A stretch of DNA of 64,000 bases from Chloroflexota bacterium (GCA_016234445.1 JACRBT010000011.1:1-64000); one strand, 5' to 3'; counted from the first letter of the stretch, positions 9,054 through 18,335 are shown. Made by a program: numbers and translations. Notes: generated by a model not told the origin, from the letters alone.

Positions 9054-9863
9054 TCAGGCCATCCCCCAGGCCAATGTGACGCCCGCAGCGGGAATTCCGG
9101 AGAGGGTGAGGATGATGCTCCACCACGTCGGTTTCCCGCCGATGATCAACCCCAATCCGAGCACGAACAACAAGGCCCCTAACGGCCAGAGGAGAGTGCC
9201 GCCGACGAGCATGAAGGGCAGTGCGAGCAGCGCGGGCCAGAGCGGCCAGGAGTCGAACCGCCGGTCGGCGGCAAGCCACATCACCCGCGTCAGCAGGAAG
9301 TCAACCGTCACGATCGCCAGGCTGGCCCCGACGCCGACGTAGAATCCAACGAGGGGGTGGGCGCTCGGGCCGAATAGACCGCCCACCAGTCCAACCGCCA
9401 GGGCCGCAGTTAAGGTAACGACGGCCCCCGCGAGCACCAGCCGGCCGAAAGCTCGGGAGAGCGACGCGCTCCCTATCGCGCTGGCCAGGACCGCGACAAC
9501 CGACGCGACAAGATTGAGCCGGGCGCTGACTCTGGCCGCGCCAACGGCCTCCCGGATGTCCGCATCCGGGTCATTCTGCAGTCTTGATCCTGACGGCACG
9601 GCGCCGCGGATAACCGGATCCCTCCCGCTGACGAGCTCGATCCCGGACAGCTGTTCAGTCTCCCGGCCTCTATGTGAAACGGTGATCCAGGGCAAGAGGA
9701 ACACGCCCAAGAACGCGATGTGGAGGATGGGCGCCAGGACCCGCAGCGTCGGGCTCCAGCGGACGAGCAGCGGCGGGCGGAGCTCACCCGGGCTGACAGC
9801 CCCGGGACCGGCCCCGCTCCCGGCGCCCGACACAGGCTGGGCCAGGGAAGATGTCAAACTCAT
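9054..9863 (-). CDS. Multi-pass membrane protein of unknown function
   Basis: A 269-residue protein with about six predicted membrane helices: one near residues 45-63 followed by an external loop (SHRGRETEQLS through DADIREAVGAARVSA), then five more from about residue 108 to the C-terminus. The first ~35 residues are Gly/Ala/Pro-rich. No enzymatic motif was recognised. ATG 9863 has a modest AGCGAGAG upstream and I preferred it to longer openings, which lack protein character. It lies downstream of and divergent from the zinc-ribbon gene at 10008. Confidence 0.6.
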   Translation of the reverse strand: MSLTSSLAQPVSGAGSGAGPGAVSPGELRPPLLVRWSPTLRVLAPILHIAFLGVFLLPWITVSHRGRETEQLSGIELVSGRDPVIRGAVPSGSRLQNDPDADIREAVGAARVSARLNLVASVVAVLASAIGSASLSRAFGRLVLAGAVVTLTAALAVGLVGGLFGPSAHPLVGFYVGVGASLAIVTVDFLLTRVMWLAADRRFDSWPLWPALLALPFMLVGGTLLWPLGALLFVLGLGLIIGGKPTWWSIILTLSGIPAAGVTLAWGMA

Positions 9864-10007
9864 CTCTCGCTCCGTGCGCGCCTCTCTGGACCGTGATACC
9901 ACCGCGGGTCGGCAACCGACACGGCCGAATGGGTCAAACGGCCGGTCCGGTGGGCCCGGGGGTTCGTAGGGCTGAGCCGGGGCGTGCCGGCGGTCGAGGA
10001 TCCCTGT

Positions 10008-10568
10008 ATGGCCTCTCCTGAGTTTGCAGTCTCGAAGCCCCCACGGGCGCGTGGTGCCATCGCTGGTTGCCCGCAGTGCGAAGGGCGGCCGCCGTTGGAG
10101 GTGTTCCGGCGGATGGAGGTCGCCTCGAGGGAGCCGCTCCTCTACTGCCCGCGCTGCTACGGCTTCTGGGCGGTGGGCGATGCGCTCGCGCACGGGGTGG
10201 CGGACCCGCAGGACGAGCACCCGGCGTTGCGTGCGGCCATGGCCCCGGCACTCTGCCGGAAGTGCATGGGGCACCTGCGAGAGACGGGCGAGTGCGTCCG
10301 CTGCGGCTGGACCCGGCCGGCGCTCGCCTGCCCGGCCTGCGCCGCCCCGATGTCGCGAACGAAGATGGGCGCCGTCTACGTCGACACCTGTGGGGTGTGC
10401 CGCGGGGTGTGGTATGACGTAGGCGAACTCTGCCGGGTCTACGACATCCCGGAGCCGCTCAGCCTCGTGGCCAGGGTCATGGGCACGACCGAGCCGGGCC
10501 CGACGGACGGCGAGCTCTTCGTGCAGGCGCTGTGGGCGCTGTCGCGGCTGATCTTCCCGTTCATCTGA
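10008..10568 (+). CDS. Multi-zinc-ribbon protein with a zf-TFIIB domain
   Basis: A 186-residue protein with six CXXC knuckles: CPQC, CPRC, CRKC, CVRC, CPAC and CGVC. The last two form a zf-TFIIB ribbon ending in GVCRGVWYDVGEL, a motif seen in small bacterial zinc proteins of unknown role. The first pair, with CPRCYGFWAVG, looks like a second, diverged copy. That makes about three ribbons in tandem, suggesting a nucleic-acid or protein-binding adaptor. ATG 10008 is chosen because GAGGA lies 7 nt upstream. The C-terminus (QALWALSRLIFPFI) is hydrophobic and may touch the membrane. Confidence 0.7.
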   Translation: MASPEFAVSKPPRARGAIAGCPQCEGRPPLEVFRRMEVASREPLLYCPRCYGFWAVGDALAHGVADPQDEHPALRAAMAPALCRKCMGHLRETGECVRCGWTRPALACPACAAPMSRTKMGAVYVDTCGVCRGVWYDVGELCRVYDIPEPLSLVARVMGTTEPGPTDGELFVQALWALSRLIFPFI

Positions 10569-10623
10569 CCGTTTACCTACCGCCGCGATTCCGTAGCTGT
10601 GATGCGGCCACGGGGGGCCGCGG

Positions 10624-10944
10624 CTACCAGATGCCGAGGGCCATGCGGACGTCTTCGCTCGCCATCGTCCGGGGGTCCCAGGGCGGGTTCCAGACGATCT
10701 GGACGTCGACGTCTTTCACGCCCGGGATCTCCTTCATCTTCGCATAGACTTCGCCGCGGATGACGGGGCCGAGCGGGCAGCCGGGACTGGTCAGGGTCAT
10801 GGTCACGAGGACGTCACCGTTGTCGTAGGTGATGTCGTAGACGAGCCCGAGCTCGACGATGCTCATATTGATTTCGGGGTCTTTGACCTCGGTGAGCTTC
10901 GCGCGCATCTCTTCATAGGTGGGTGCGGTTGTGGCGTCGGCCAT
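10624..10944 (-). CDS. sufT: SufT-like DUF59/MIP18 iron-sulfur assembly protein
   Basis: A 106-residue DUF59 (MIP18) protein. The core shows VKDPEINMSIVELGLVYDI, then TMTLTSPGCPLGPVI with the conserved reactive-cysteine loop, and the ending VWNPPWDPRTMAS. SufT proteins help mature [4Fe-4S] proteins. It is the last gene of the suf operon, 12 nt after sufU. A GC-rich hairpin (10604-10621) lies just beyond its stop and may end the transcript. Confidence 0.88.
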   Translation of the reverse strand: MADATTAPTYEEMRAKLTEVKDPEINMSIVELGLVYDITYDNGDVLVTMTLTSPGCPLGPVIRGEVYAKMKEIPGVKDVDVQIVWNPPWDPRTMASEDVRMALGIW

Positions 10945-10956
10945 GGGGGCTCCTCC

Positions 10957-11400
10957 TCAGGCTGGGGTGGTAGACGGTTCGAGCCCTTCCTGGAGGACGT
11001 TCCAGGAGAGCATGGCGCACTTCACGCGCACCGGGAATTTCGTGACGCCCTGGAGGGCTTCGAGGTCGCCGAGGTCGGCGGCGGGTTCGGCGCCGTCGAG
11101 CATCATGGCCCGGAAGTGGGCGATCTTCGCCTCGACCTCGCCAAGCGTCCGGCCCTTGACCTCCTCGGTCATCATCGAGGCGCTGGACTGGCTGATCGAA
11201 CAGCCTGCGCCTTCGAAGGCGATGTCCTTGACGGTGTGGTCTTCGATGACCACGTCCATCCGGATCTCGTCGCCGCAGACGGGGTTCACGCCTTCGACGT
11301 GGCGGGCGCCGTCGATGGTTCCGCGGTTCCGGGGCTTGCGGTAGTGATCGATGATCACCTCGCGGTAGAGGTCGTCGAGGGGGAGGCCGGGCTCGCTCAC
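10957..11400 (-). CDS. sufU: SufU, sulfur acceptor/Fe-S assembly protein
   Basis: A 147-residue SufU/IscU-family protein that takes sulfur from SufS. The three ligand cysteines are visible in VCGDE, GAGCSIS and VKCAMLSW, in the usual order. The region between (SSASMMTEEVKGRTLGEVEA) includes the SufU-type insertion. GTG 11400 overlaps the sufS stop in a GTGA junction, so the two partners are translationally coupled. It should act in the cytosol as a zinc-bound sulfur transfer protein. Confidence 0.93.
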   Translation of the reverse strand: MSEPGLPLDDLYREVIIDHYRKPRNRGTIDGARHVEGVNPVCGDEIRMDVVIEDHTVKDIAFEGAGCSISQSSASMMTEEVKGRTLGEVEAKIAHFRAMMLDGAEPAADLGDLEALQGVTKFPVRVKCAMLSWNVLQEGLEPSTTPA

Positions 11401-12653
11401 GCGAACACCTTGATGGCCTCACGAATCGCCGCGGTGAGGCGGTCGACGTCGGCGGTGTCGTTGTAGATGTAGAAGCTGGCGCGGTTGGTGGCGGGGACTC
11501 CGAGGCGGCGCATCAGAAGCTGGGCGCAGTGGTGGCCGGCGCGGATTGCCACGCCGTAGGAGTCGAGGATGGTGCTCATGTCGTGGGGGTGGATGCCATC
11601 GACGGCGAAACTGACGGCGCCGCCGCGGTCTTCGACAGCTTTCGGGCCGTGGACGTGGAGGCCGGGGATGGCGCTGAGGGCGTCGATCGCGACGGCGGTT
11701 ATCGCCATCTCGTGGGCGCGGACGGCGGGCATGCCAAGGTCGCGGAGGTAGTCGAGGGCGGCGCCGAATGCGATCACGTCGGCGATGTTTGGGGTGCCGG
11801 CTTCGAACTTGTGGGGGAGGTCGGCCCAGGTCGACATGTCTTCGTGGACCAGGGAGATCATCTCGCCGCCCCCGAGGAAGGGGTCCATGGTGGCGAGCAG
11901 GCCTTCGCGGCCCCAGAGGACGCCGACGCCGGTGGGCCCGAGCATCTTGTGGGCGGAGAACGCATAGAAGTCGCAGCCAAGGGATTCGACGTCGACCGGG
12001 AGGTGAGGCGCGCCCTGGGCGCCGTCGACGAGAAGGAACGCCCCCGCGGCGCGGGCGGCCTCGGCGATGTCGGCCACGGGGTTGATGACCCCGAGGACGT
12101 TCGACATGTGGGCGACACTGACAAGCTTCGTCCGGGGGCCGATGAGCGAACGCAGGTGGTCGAAGTCGAGGTAGCCGGTGTCGGTGACGTTCGCGTAGCG
12201 GAGGACGGCGCCCTTGCGGAGCGCCAGCAGCTGCCAGGGGACGATGTTCGAGTGGTGCTCCATCGCGGTGAGGACGATCTCGTCGCCTTCGCGGATGTTG
12301 GCGTCGCCCCAGGCGCGGGCAACGAGGTTGATCGCCTCGGTGGCGTTGCGGGTGAAGACGATTTCCTGGGGCTGGGCGCCGATGTGGGCGGCGGCCTTCA
12401 CCCGCGAGGCCTCGTAGGCGGCGGTGGCGCGCTGGGCGAGGGTGTGGATGCCGCGATGGATATTCGCGTTGTCGTTTTCGTAGTAGTGGACGAGCGCGTC
12501 GATGACCTGGCGGGGCTTCTGCGTGGTGGCGGCGTTGTCGAGATAGACGAGCGGGTAGCCGTTGACGTCCTGGTCGAGGATCGGGAAGTCGGCCCGCAGG
12601 CGGCGGGGGTCGATGGGCGCGCGCGCGGCCAGCCGGGTCTCCAGCAGCGTCAT
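11397..12653 (-). CDS. sufS: Cysteine desulfurase SufS
   Basis: A 418-residue PLP-dependent class V aminotransferase-fold enzyme that strips sulfur from cysteine. It shows YLDNAATTQKP near the N-terminus, the PLP lysine in FSAHKMLGPTGVG, and the persulfide-forming cysteine in RAGHHCAQLLMRRLG. Length is standard. ATG 12653 overlaps the ferredoxin stop (ATGA). The upstream in-frame extension to 12776 lies inside the ferredoxin gene and is not coding. Confidence 0.94.
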   Translation of the reverse strand: MTLLETRLAARAPIDPRRLRADFPILDQDVNGYPLVYLDNAATTQKPRQVIDALVHYYENDNANIHRGIHTLAQRATAAYEASRVKAAAHIGAQPQEIVFTRNATEAINLVARAWGDANIREGDEIVLTAMEHHSNIVPWQLLALRKGAVLRYANVTDTGYLDFDHLRSLIGPRTKLVSVAHMSNVLGVINPVADIAEAARAAGAFLLVDGAQGAPHLPVDVESLGCDFYAFSAHKMLGPTGVGVLWGREGLLATMDPFLGGGEMISLVHEDMSTWADLPHKFEAGTPNIADVIAFGAALDYLRDLGMPAVRAHEMAITAVAIDALSAIPGLHVHGPKAVEDRGGAVSFAVDGIHPHDMSTILDSYGVAIRAGHHCAQLLMRRLGVPATNRASFYIYNDTADVDRLTAAIREAIKVFA

Positions 12654-12958
12654 GAGATTTCGACCTCGATCGCGCCGTTCTCCACCCGCGTGGGATAGGC
12701 CCGCACCGGGCGGACGGCGGGCAGGGTCAGCGCTTTGCCGGATACGATATCGAACTTGGCGCCGTGGCGGGGGCACTCGATCCGGTTGCCGTCGAGCCGG
12801 CCCTGGTCGAGCGGGCCGCCGTCGTGAGTGCAGATGTCGTCGATCGCGTAATAGCCGTCGGCGGAGTGGCAGATGGCGAGGGGGCGCCCGGCGACCTCGT
12901 AGGCCGCGGCATGGCCTTCCGCCACATCGGCGGCGGGGGCGACTTTCACCCAGCTCAC
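12650..12958 (-). CDS. Rieske-type non-heme ferredoxin in the suf operon
   Basis: A 102-residue soluble Rieske ferredoxin with the [2Fe-2S] signature CTHDGG...CPRHGAKF (Cys-X-His, 17 residues, Cys-X2-His). It has no membrane anchor. Rieske-like genes between sufD and sufS occur in several lineages and may supply electrons or act as a target; the exact role is unknown. GTG 12958 overlaps the sufD stop (GTGA), and its own stop overlaps sufS. Confidence 0.9.
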   Translation of the reverse strand: MSWVKVAPAADVAEGHAAAYEVAGRPLAICHSADGYYAIDDICTHDGGPLDQGRLDGNRIECPRHGAKFDIVSGKALTLPAVRPVRAYPTRVENGAIEVEIS

Positions 12959-14262
12959 GGCGCGGCCTCGATCCGGGCTTCGAGCACGGCCGCGAGTTCG
13001 TCGCGGAGGGCTTCGTCGGGGACGCGGTCGAGGACCTGGCCGAGGAAGGCGCGCACCAGGAGCGCCTCGGCGGCGGGGCGCGCGATGCCGCGCGTCTGGA
13101 GGTAGTAGAGCTGTTCTTCGTCGACCGGGCCAGCGGTGGCGCCGTGGCTGACGCGGATCACGTCGTTCGTGAGGATTTCGAGGACCGGGTCGCTCTCGGC
13201 CTTCGCCTGGCGGCTGAGGAGGAGGTTGCGGTTCTCCTGGTTGGCGTCGGCGTTCTTCGCCCCGAGGCCAACGCGGGTAAGGCCGTAGTAGACGGCGCGG
13301 GATTCGCCCTTGAGCGCGGACTTGAAGAGGAGGTCGCTGCGGGTGTCGGCGCCGATGTGGTCCTGGGTCGTGTAGAAGTCGATGTGCTGCTGGCCGTCGC
13401 CGAGGAAGAGGCCGTAGAGCTCGCTGGACGAGCCCCGGCCGGCGAGGGACGACTCGACGTGACCCTTGACGACCTGGCCGCCGGTGACGAGCGCGAGGCT
13501 GATGACGGCCGAGTCCCGCTCTGTCGTCGTGCGCTGTTCGGCGAAGACGCGAGTGTGGCTGCCCCAGCGATGGAGGGCCGTGTAGCGCACTTCCGAGCCG
13601 GGGCCGGGGACGATCTCGACCACGGGGAGGACGACGATGTCGCCGTCGTTCGAACGGTAGTCTTCGATGACGCTGACCCGGCTGTTGGCGCCGGTGACGA
13701 TGAGGGTGTGGGGGGCAGCGACCTGCTTGTCGTCTTCCAGGACGCGGACGATACGGACGTTTCCGGCGGCTTCGACGTTGGCCGGGACGTCCACGAGGAT
13801 GCCGCCGCGAAGGAAAGCGTAGTGGATGGCCGTGAACTTGCTGCGCCCGGCGGGGACGGCGGCCGCGAGGTGCTTGTCGATCAGGGCCCGCTGGCTGGCG
13901 CCGGCCGAGGCGAAGTCGGTCACGGTGACGCCGTCCGCCCGCGCTTCCGTGGCGATGGTGGCGCCGTTGTGCTGGAGGGTGAGCGGTGTCCCGGCGGCGA
14001 GGGCATAGCGGGCTCGGAGATCCGCTTCGGCAGCGGTCGCGCCCAGGGCGGGGCGGTAGCCGCCGAGGTCAAGGCGCTCGACGTCGAGGTACTTCCAGGG
14101 GCGCTCGGCGCGGGTGGGCATGGCCATCCGGGTCGCCAGTTCGGCCGCTTCCTGGCGGAGGGCGGCGAGGCGAGGGCTATCGCCCAGCCCGGCGCCGAGG
14201 GCGCGGCTCGCTTCGGCCGAGAGGTTCCCCGCCGGGGCCGCGGATTCAACAGCAGAGGTCAT
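12955..14262 (-). CDS. sufD: Fe-S cluster assembly protein SufD
   Basis: A 435-residue SufD of the SufBCD scaffold. The N-terminal helical part (RAERPWKYLDVERLDL) leads to the parallel beta-helix and the C-terminal SufB/SufD signature around SHGATAGPVDEEQLYYLQTR. It lacks obvious SufB cluster-binding cysteines, as expected of SufD. ATG 14262 has AGGAAGG upstream; the longer in-frame opening runs back through sufB and is spurious. sufB lies 35 nt upstream. Confidence 0.92.
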   Translation of the reverse strand: MTSAVESAAPAGNLSAEASRALGAGLGDSPRLAALRQEAAELATRMAMPTRAERPWKYLDVERLDLGGYRPALGATAAEADLRARYALAAGTPLTLQHNGATIATEARADGVTVTDFASAGASQRALIDKHLAAAVPAGRSKFTAIHYAFLRGGILVDVPANVEAAGNVRIVRVLEDDKQVAAPHTLIVTGANSRVSVIEDYRSNDGDIVVLPVVEIVPGPGSEVRYTALHRWGSHTRVFAEQRTTTERDSAVISLALVTGGQVVKGHVESSLAGRGSSSELYGLFLGDGQQHIDFYTTQDHIGADTRSDLLFKSALKGESRAVYYGLTRVGLGAKNADANQENRNLLLSRQAKAESDPVLEILTNDVIRVSHGATAGPVDEEQLYYLQTRGIARPAAEALLVRAFLGQVLDRVPDEALRDELAAVLEARIEAAP

Positions 14263-14297
14263 CTGCGCTACCTTCCTGTCTTCGTGGGACGAACGGC

Positions 14298-15707
14298 CTA
14301 GCCGATCGCCCCTTCCATTTGCATCTCGATGAGGCGGTTGAGTTCGACCGCGTATTCCATCGGGAGTTCTTTCACGATCGGCTCGACGAAGCCGTTGACG
14401 ATCATCTTGGCGGCGTTCTCTTCGCTCAGGCCCCGGCTCATCAGGTAGAAAAGCTGGTCTTCGCCGAGCTTCGAGACGTAGGCCTCGTGCTGGATGTGGA
14501 CGTCGGGCGCGTCGATCTCCATGGTCGGGTAGGTGTCCGAACGCGACGTCTCGTCGATGAGGAGGGCGTCGCAGCGGACGTTCGACTTCACGTTCTCGCA
14601 GCCTTCGTAGACCTTGAGGAGGCCGCGGTAGCTGGTGCGCCCGCCATCCTTGCTGAGGGACTTGGAGATGATCGTGGAGGTGGTGTTCGAAGCGGCGTGG
14701 ACGACCTTGCCGCCGGCGTCCTGGTGCTGCCCCTCGCCGGCGAAGGCCAGGGAGAGGATCTCGCCGTGGGCACCGGGCTCCATCAGGTAGATGCTCGGGT
14801 ACTTCATCGTCAGCTTCGAACCGAGGTTGCCGTCGACCCATTCCATGACGGCGTTTTCGTAGGCAACGGCGCGCTTGGTGACGAGGTTGTAGACGTTCGT
14901 CGACCAGTTCTGGATGGTCGTGTAGCGGACGCGGGCGTTCTTCTTGACGATGATCTCGACGACGGCCGAGTGGAGCGAGTCGGTGCTGTAGATGGGGGCC
15001 GTGCAGCCTTCGACGTAGTGCACCTGGCTGCCTTCGTCGGCGATGATCAGCGTCCGCTCGAACTGGCCCATGTTCTCGGTGTTGATGCGGAAGTAGGCCT
15101 GGAGGGGGATGTCCACCTTCACGCCCTTGGGCACGTAGATGAAGGAGCCGCCGGACCAGACGGAGCTGTTGAGGGCGGCGAAGCGGTTGTCCCCGGGTGG
15201 GACGACGGTCCCGAAGTGCTCCCGGACGATGTCTTCGTGTTCGCGGAGGCCCTGGTCCATGCCAACGAAGATGACGCCGAGCTTCTCCAGGTCCTCGCGG
15301 ATGTTGTGGTAGACGACTTCGGAGTCGTACTGGGCGCCGACGCCGGCCAGGTACTTCTTCTCCGCCTCGGGGATGCCCAGCTTGTCGAAGGTGCGGCGGA
15401 TGTACTCGGGGACGTCCTCCCAGGAGCGTTCGTCGCGGTCGGTGGCGCGAACGTAGTAGTGGATGTTGTCGAAGTCGATCTCTTCGAGCTGGTTGGTGGT
15501 GGCCCACTTCGGGTTTTCGAGCTTGCGGAAGCGTTCGAGGGCGTCGAGCCGGAAGTCACGCATCCACTGGGGCTCTTCCTTGATCTCGGAGATGGTCTTG
15601 ACGATCTCGGGAGTCAGGCCCTTGTTGGCGGTGTAGAGGGCTTCTTCCTTGTCGTGGAAGCCCCACTGGTACTCGTCTTCCTTGATCAGCCCGGCGCTAG
15701 CGCTCAT
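14298..15707 (-). CDS. sufB: Fe-S cluster assembly protein SufB
   Basis: A 469-residue SufB, the scaffold subunit on which clusters form. It has the [15 protein letters not shown] start region, [47 protein letters not shown] with the conserved cysteine, and the C-terminal [23 protein letters not shown] precedes ATG 15707, 10 nt after sufC. It forms a complex with SufC and SufD. Confidence 0.95.
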   Translation of the reverse strand: MSASAGLIKEDEYQWGFHDKEEALYTANKGLTPEIVKTISEIKEEPQWMRDFRLDALERFRKLENPKWATTNQLEEIDFDNIHYYVRATDRDERSWEDVPEYIRRTFDKLGIPEAEKKYLAGVGAQYDSEVVYHNIREDLEKLGVIFVGMDQGLREHEDIVREHFGTVVPPGDNRFAALNSSVWSGGSFIYVPKGVKVDIPLQAYFRINTENMGQFERTLIIADEGSQVHYVEGCTAPIYSTDSLHSAVVEIIVKKNARVRYTTIQNWSTNVYNLVTKRAVAYENAVMEWVDGNLGSKLTMKYPSIYLMEPGAHGEILSLAFAGEGQHQDAGGKVVHAASNTTSTIISKSLSKDGGRTSYRGLLKVYEGCENVKSNVRCDALLIDETSRSDTYPTMEIDAPDVHIQHEAYVSKLGEDQLFYLMSRGLSEENAAKMIVNGFVEPIVKELPMEYAVELNRLIEMQMEGAIG

Positions 15708-15717
15708 GGCGGCCTCC

Positions 15718-16476
15718 TCAGGCGGTGGCGAGGGCGGCTTCGATCTCGTCGTAGCCGGTCGCTTCGAGTTCCTCTGCGAGTTCTGGCCCGCCCGACTTCA
15801 CGATCCGCCCGTCGATGAGGACGTGGACGAACTGTGGCTTGATGTAGTTCAGCAGCCGCTGGTAGTGGGTGATGAGCAGGAGCCCCATTTCGGGGTTCAT
15901 GATCGCGTTGACGCCTTCGGCAACGGTGCGGAGGGCGTCGATGTCGAGGCCGGAGTCGGTCTCGTCGAGGACGGCGATGGCGGGCTGGAGCATGGCCATC
16001 TGGAGCATCTCGGCGCGCTTCTTTTCACCGCCGCTGAATCCGTCGTTGACGTAACGGCGGGCGAATTCCTGGTCGACCTTGAGGAGCCCCATCTTCGCGA
16101 AGAGGAGTTCGCGGAATTCGCGGATTGGCAGGTCGGCGCCGCGGCGGGCGTTCACGGCCTGGCGGAGGAAGTTCACCATCGTCACCCCGGGAATGGCCAC
16201 GGGGTATTGGAAGGCGAGGAAGAGGCCGAGGCGGGCGCGTTCGTCGGGGGCCATGGCGAGGATGGATTCGCCGCGCACGAGGACGTCGCCGCCAGTGACG
16301 GTGTACGCCGGGCTGCCCATGAGGACGTTCGCGAGCGTGCTCTTGCCGGAGCCGTTGGGGCCCATGATGGCGTGGATTTCGCCGGCGTTGATGACGAGGG
16401 AGAGCCCCTTGAGGATCTCTTTGTCGCCGATGTTCGCGCGGAGGCTGCGGACCTCCAGGAGGGGTGCGTTGGACAT
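15718..16476 (-). CDS. sufC: Fe-S assembly ATPase SufC
   Basis: A 252-residue ABC-type ATPase driving conformational change in SufBCD. It shows Walker [10 protein letters not shown], the signature [15 protein letters not shown] and Walker [17 protein letters not shown] (the DETDSGLD form typical of SufC), with H-loop [10 protein letters not shown]. It begins 5 nt after the regulator gene and is cotranscribed with it. Confidence 0.95.
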   Translation of the reverse strand: MSNAPLLEVRSLRANIGDKEILKGLSLVINAGEIHAIMGPNGSGKSTLANVLMGSPAYTVTGGDVLVRGESILAMAPDERARLGLFLAFQYPVAIPGVTMVNFLRQAVNARRGADLPIREFRELLFAKMGLLKVDQEFARRYVNDGFSGGEKKRAEMLQMAMLQPAIAVLDETDSGLDIDALRTVAEGVNAIMNPEMGLLLITHYQRLLNYIKPQFVHVLIDGRIVKSGGPELAEELEATGYDEIEAALATA

Positions 16477-16481
16477 AGGGG

Positions 16482-17126
16482 CTAGCTCACTTCAATCAGG
16501 AGTTGGGGGCCGCGGACGGCGCGGACCAGGTATTCGCACACGGGCGACCCCTTGACGATGGTGTCGAGTTGTTCGACATCGAGGCCGAGGAGCAACTCGA
16601 TTGCCTTGCGGTCGGATTCGCAGGGGAGCGCCGAGATCTCGGCGGCCTTGCGGTAGGGGCAGGCGCTGTTGACGAGGTGGAACCCGTCGTCGTCGGCGCG
16701 CCAGGTTTCGAGAATGCCTTCCTGGCGGAGGCTGCGAGTGACCTGGCCGACCCGTTCTTCGGGGTTCGCGGTCGCGACGGAGGTCACTTCCCAGCGGTGG
16801 CGGGAGGCGAGGGACTCGGCGACGCTCGTCATCACCGTGGAGATGACCGTTTCCTGTTCGCCGAGGCCCCGGAGCATGCGTTCGAGGAGGTCGGCGTAGG
16901 CGGCGGGGACGGCGGCGGTCGCGGATTCGGTGGCCTGGTAGGCGTGGTAGGGGCGGCCGGTGGGCTGCTTCACGGCGCGGACCTCGACCAGGCCGTCGGC
17001 GCGAAGGTTGTCGAGGTGGCGGCGGACGGCGGCGGTCGTGATCCCGAGGTCCGCGGCGAGTTCTTCGACGCGGGCTTCGCGGCGCTGCACGACAAGTTCA
17101 AGGACGCGTTGGCGGGTACCCTGCAT
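16482..17126 (-). CDS. sufR: SufR-like Fe-S-sensing transcriptional regulator
   Basis: A 214-residue DeoR/ArsR-like winged-helix repressor. The N-terminal HTH reads [22 protein letters not shown]. The C-terminal domain has cysteines at about residues 156 (SACPYR), 169 (LPCES) and 197 (PVCEYL). The CX12C pair and the distal cysteine fit the cluster-binding pattern of SufR, which holds an Fe-S cluster and represses suf while clusters are abundant. It heads the operon, 5 nt before sufC, implying autoregulation. There is no Shine-Dalgarno sequence; TACACT lies 6 nt before the ATG, so the mRNA is probably leaderless. Confidence 0.88.
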   Translation of the reverse strand: MQGTRQRVLELVVQRREARVEELAADLGITTAAVRRHLDNLRADGLVEVRAVKQPTGRPYHAYQATESATAAVPAAYADLLERMLRGLGEQETVISTVMTSVAESLASRHRWEVTSVATANPEERVGQVTRSLRQEGILETWRADDDGFHLVNSACPYRKAAEISALPCESDRKAIELLLGLDVEQLDTIVKGSPVCEYLVRAVRGPQLLIEVS

Positions 17127-17132
17127 GAGCCC

Positions 17133-17191
17133 AGTGTAGGGCCACGCGGGCGAGTTTCCAAGCTTTTTCGACGTATTTGTTATAAAAGTCG
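17133..17191 (-). promoter_or_regulatory. suf operon promoter (TTGGAA-N17-TACACT) with upstream AT-rich dyad
   Basis: On the minus strand, TTGGAA (17161-17156) and TACACT (17138-17133) are 17 nt apart, and the -10 box is 6 nt before the sufR ATG. Just upstream lies an AT-rich imperfect inverted repeat, CGACGTATTTG-T-TATAAAAGTCG (17169-17191), with CGAC and GTCG at its outer ends. The AT content is striking in this GC-rich DNA. It is a candidate SufR operator; a second -10 (TATAAC) lies within it. Confidence 0.5.
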
Positions 17192-17221
17192 TCTATAGGC
17201 CTGCGCGGCTGACCTCGCGCC

Positions 17222-18322
17222 TCAGGTGTGGACGGTCTTGCTCCGGCTCCAGAAGCGGCGGCGTTCGCGGACGGCGAGCGGGTCGGTCGATGTCATCTGG
17301 CGCTGGATGCCGAGGGAGCGGACGAACTCGGAGCCCAGGAGGAGGATGGTCGCGTTCACGTACATCCAGAAGAGGAAGGCGAAGGCAGTGCTGAAGCTGG
17401 CGTAGACGGCCGTGTCTTTCGAAAACGGGGTCGAGGCGACGAAGGCGGCCCCCAGGTTCTTGAGCAGTTCGAAGAGGAGGGTGGCGAAGGCCGCCCCGGC
17501 CAGCGATTCGGACCAGCCGGGGCGCACCGTCGGGATGAAGCGGTAGAGGAAGGCGAACATGAGGAAGGACGGGATGCCGAAAATCGTCCGCGAGAGGACC
17601 GTCGTAAAGGGGTTTGCCCCGAGGGAGAGAGGCCCAAAGCCGACCGTTCGTTCGAGCACCACCTGGAGCGTGGCGGTCAGCGAAAGCGAGAGCCAGATGA
17701 AGACGGCCAGGGCCGGGATGAGGCCGATGTCGATGAGCTTGCCGTGCCAGTAGGGGAGCCCGGGACGGTGGCCCGTGGCGTTGAGCCCTCGCCGGACCGC
17801 CGCGAAGACGCCACTCCCCGACCAGAGCAACCCGAGCACGCCGAAGGAGAGGCCGGCGATGCTCATGTCCTGGGCACGGGAGACGAGGGTGTTGACGTCC
17901 TCCTGGACCGCCGGCGACTTCTCCAGGGGCAGTTGGTTGAAGATGAAGTCGACGATCTGCTGGCGGTCGACCACAAGGCCGAGCACGGAAAGCGTGATCA
18001 GGCTGAGGGGGATGATGGAGAAGAGGGCGTAGTAGGCGATGGCGGCGGAGTAGGTCGCGCCGTTGTCGTCGAAGTAGAGCCGGATGGTGCGGGCGATGAC
18101 GGTGGCCGGGGTGCGGAAGAAGTGGGGGCTGCCGTGCCAGGTGCCGCGGATGCCATCGCGGCCGGCGCCGAGCGCGCGGCCGGCGGCGCCGAGCCGGTGG
18201 CGGACGGCAGGGGCGACGGCGGCGGCCTGCGGGGTGGGGGTCATGTCAGCCGCGGGCACGTCCCATGCCTCCGCCTGGCGGGGCGGGGGACTGTTTTCCT
18301 GGCCGGCGGGAGCCGCACCCAT
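17222..18322 (-). CDS. YihY/UPF0761 family inner-membrane protein
   Basis: A 366-residue membrane protein of the YihY (formerly 'ribonuclease BN-like') family. After a Pro/Ala-rich N-terminus come the typical motif FDDNGATYSAAIAYYALFSIIPL and about six helices, including LLWSGSGVFAAVRRGLNAT and FLFWMYVNATILLLGSEF, then a basic C-terminus. The biochemical role of the family is unsettled. I chose ATG 18322, 7 nt after TACAAT (leaderless pattern); an internal ATG at 18244 is the alternative. The frame continues upstream inside the glycosyltransferase gene and is spurious there. Confidence 0.85.
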   Translation of the reverse strand: MGAAPAGQENSPPPRQAEAWDVPAADMTPTPQAAAVAPAVRHRLGAAGRALGAGRDGIRGTWHGSPHFFRTPATVIARTIRLYFDDNGATYSAAIAYYALFSIIPLSLITLSVLGLVVDRQQIVDFIFNQLPLEKSPAVQEDVNTLVSRAQDMSIAGLSFGVLGLLWSGSGVFAAVRRGLNATGHRPGLPYWHGKLIDIGLIPALAVFIWLSLSLTATLQVVLERTVGFGPLSLGANPFTTVLSRTIFGIPSFLMFAFLYRFIPTVRPGWSESLAGAAFATLLFELLKNLGAAFVASTPFSKDTAVYASFSTAFAFLFWMYVNATILLLGSEFVRSLGIQRQMTSTDPLAVRERRRFWSRSKTVHT

Positions 18323-18329
18323 GCAGGGT

Positions 18330-18335
18330 ATTGTA
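18330..18335 (-). promoter_or_regulatory. -10 box TACAAT, 7 nt before the yihY ATG
   Basis: TACAAT on the minus strand sits 7 nt upstream of ATG 18322 with no ribosome binding site between. No good -35 box was found. The box lies just after the end of the glycosyltransferase gene, suggesting that yihY can be transcribed independently. Confidence 0.4.

Noticed and set aside
10604-10621. GC hairpin after sufT considered as a terminator
   Set aside because: The stem is only 6 bp with no T-run. Mentioned with sufT but not called separately.
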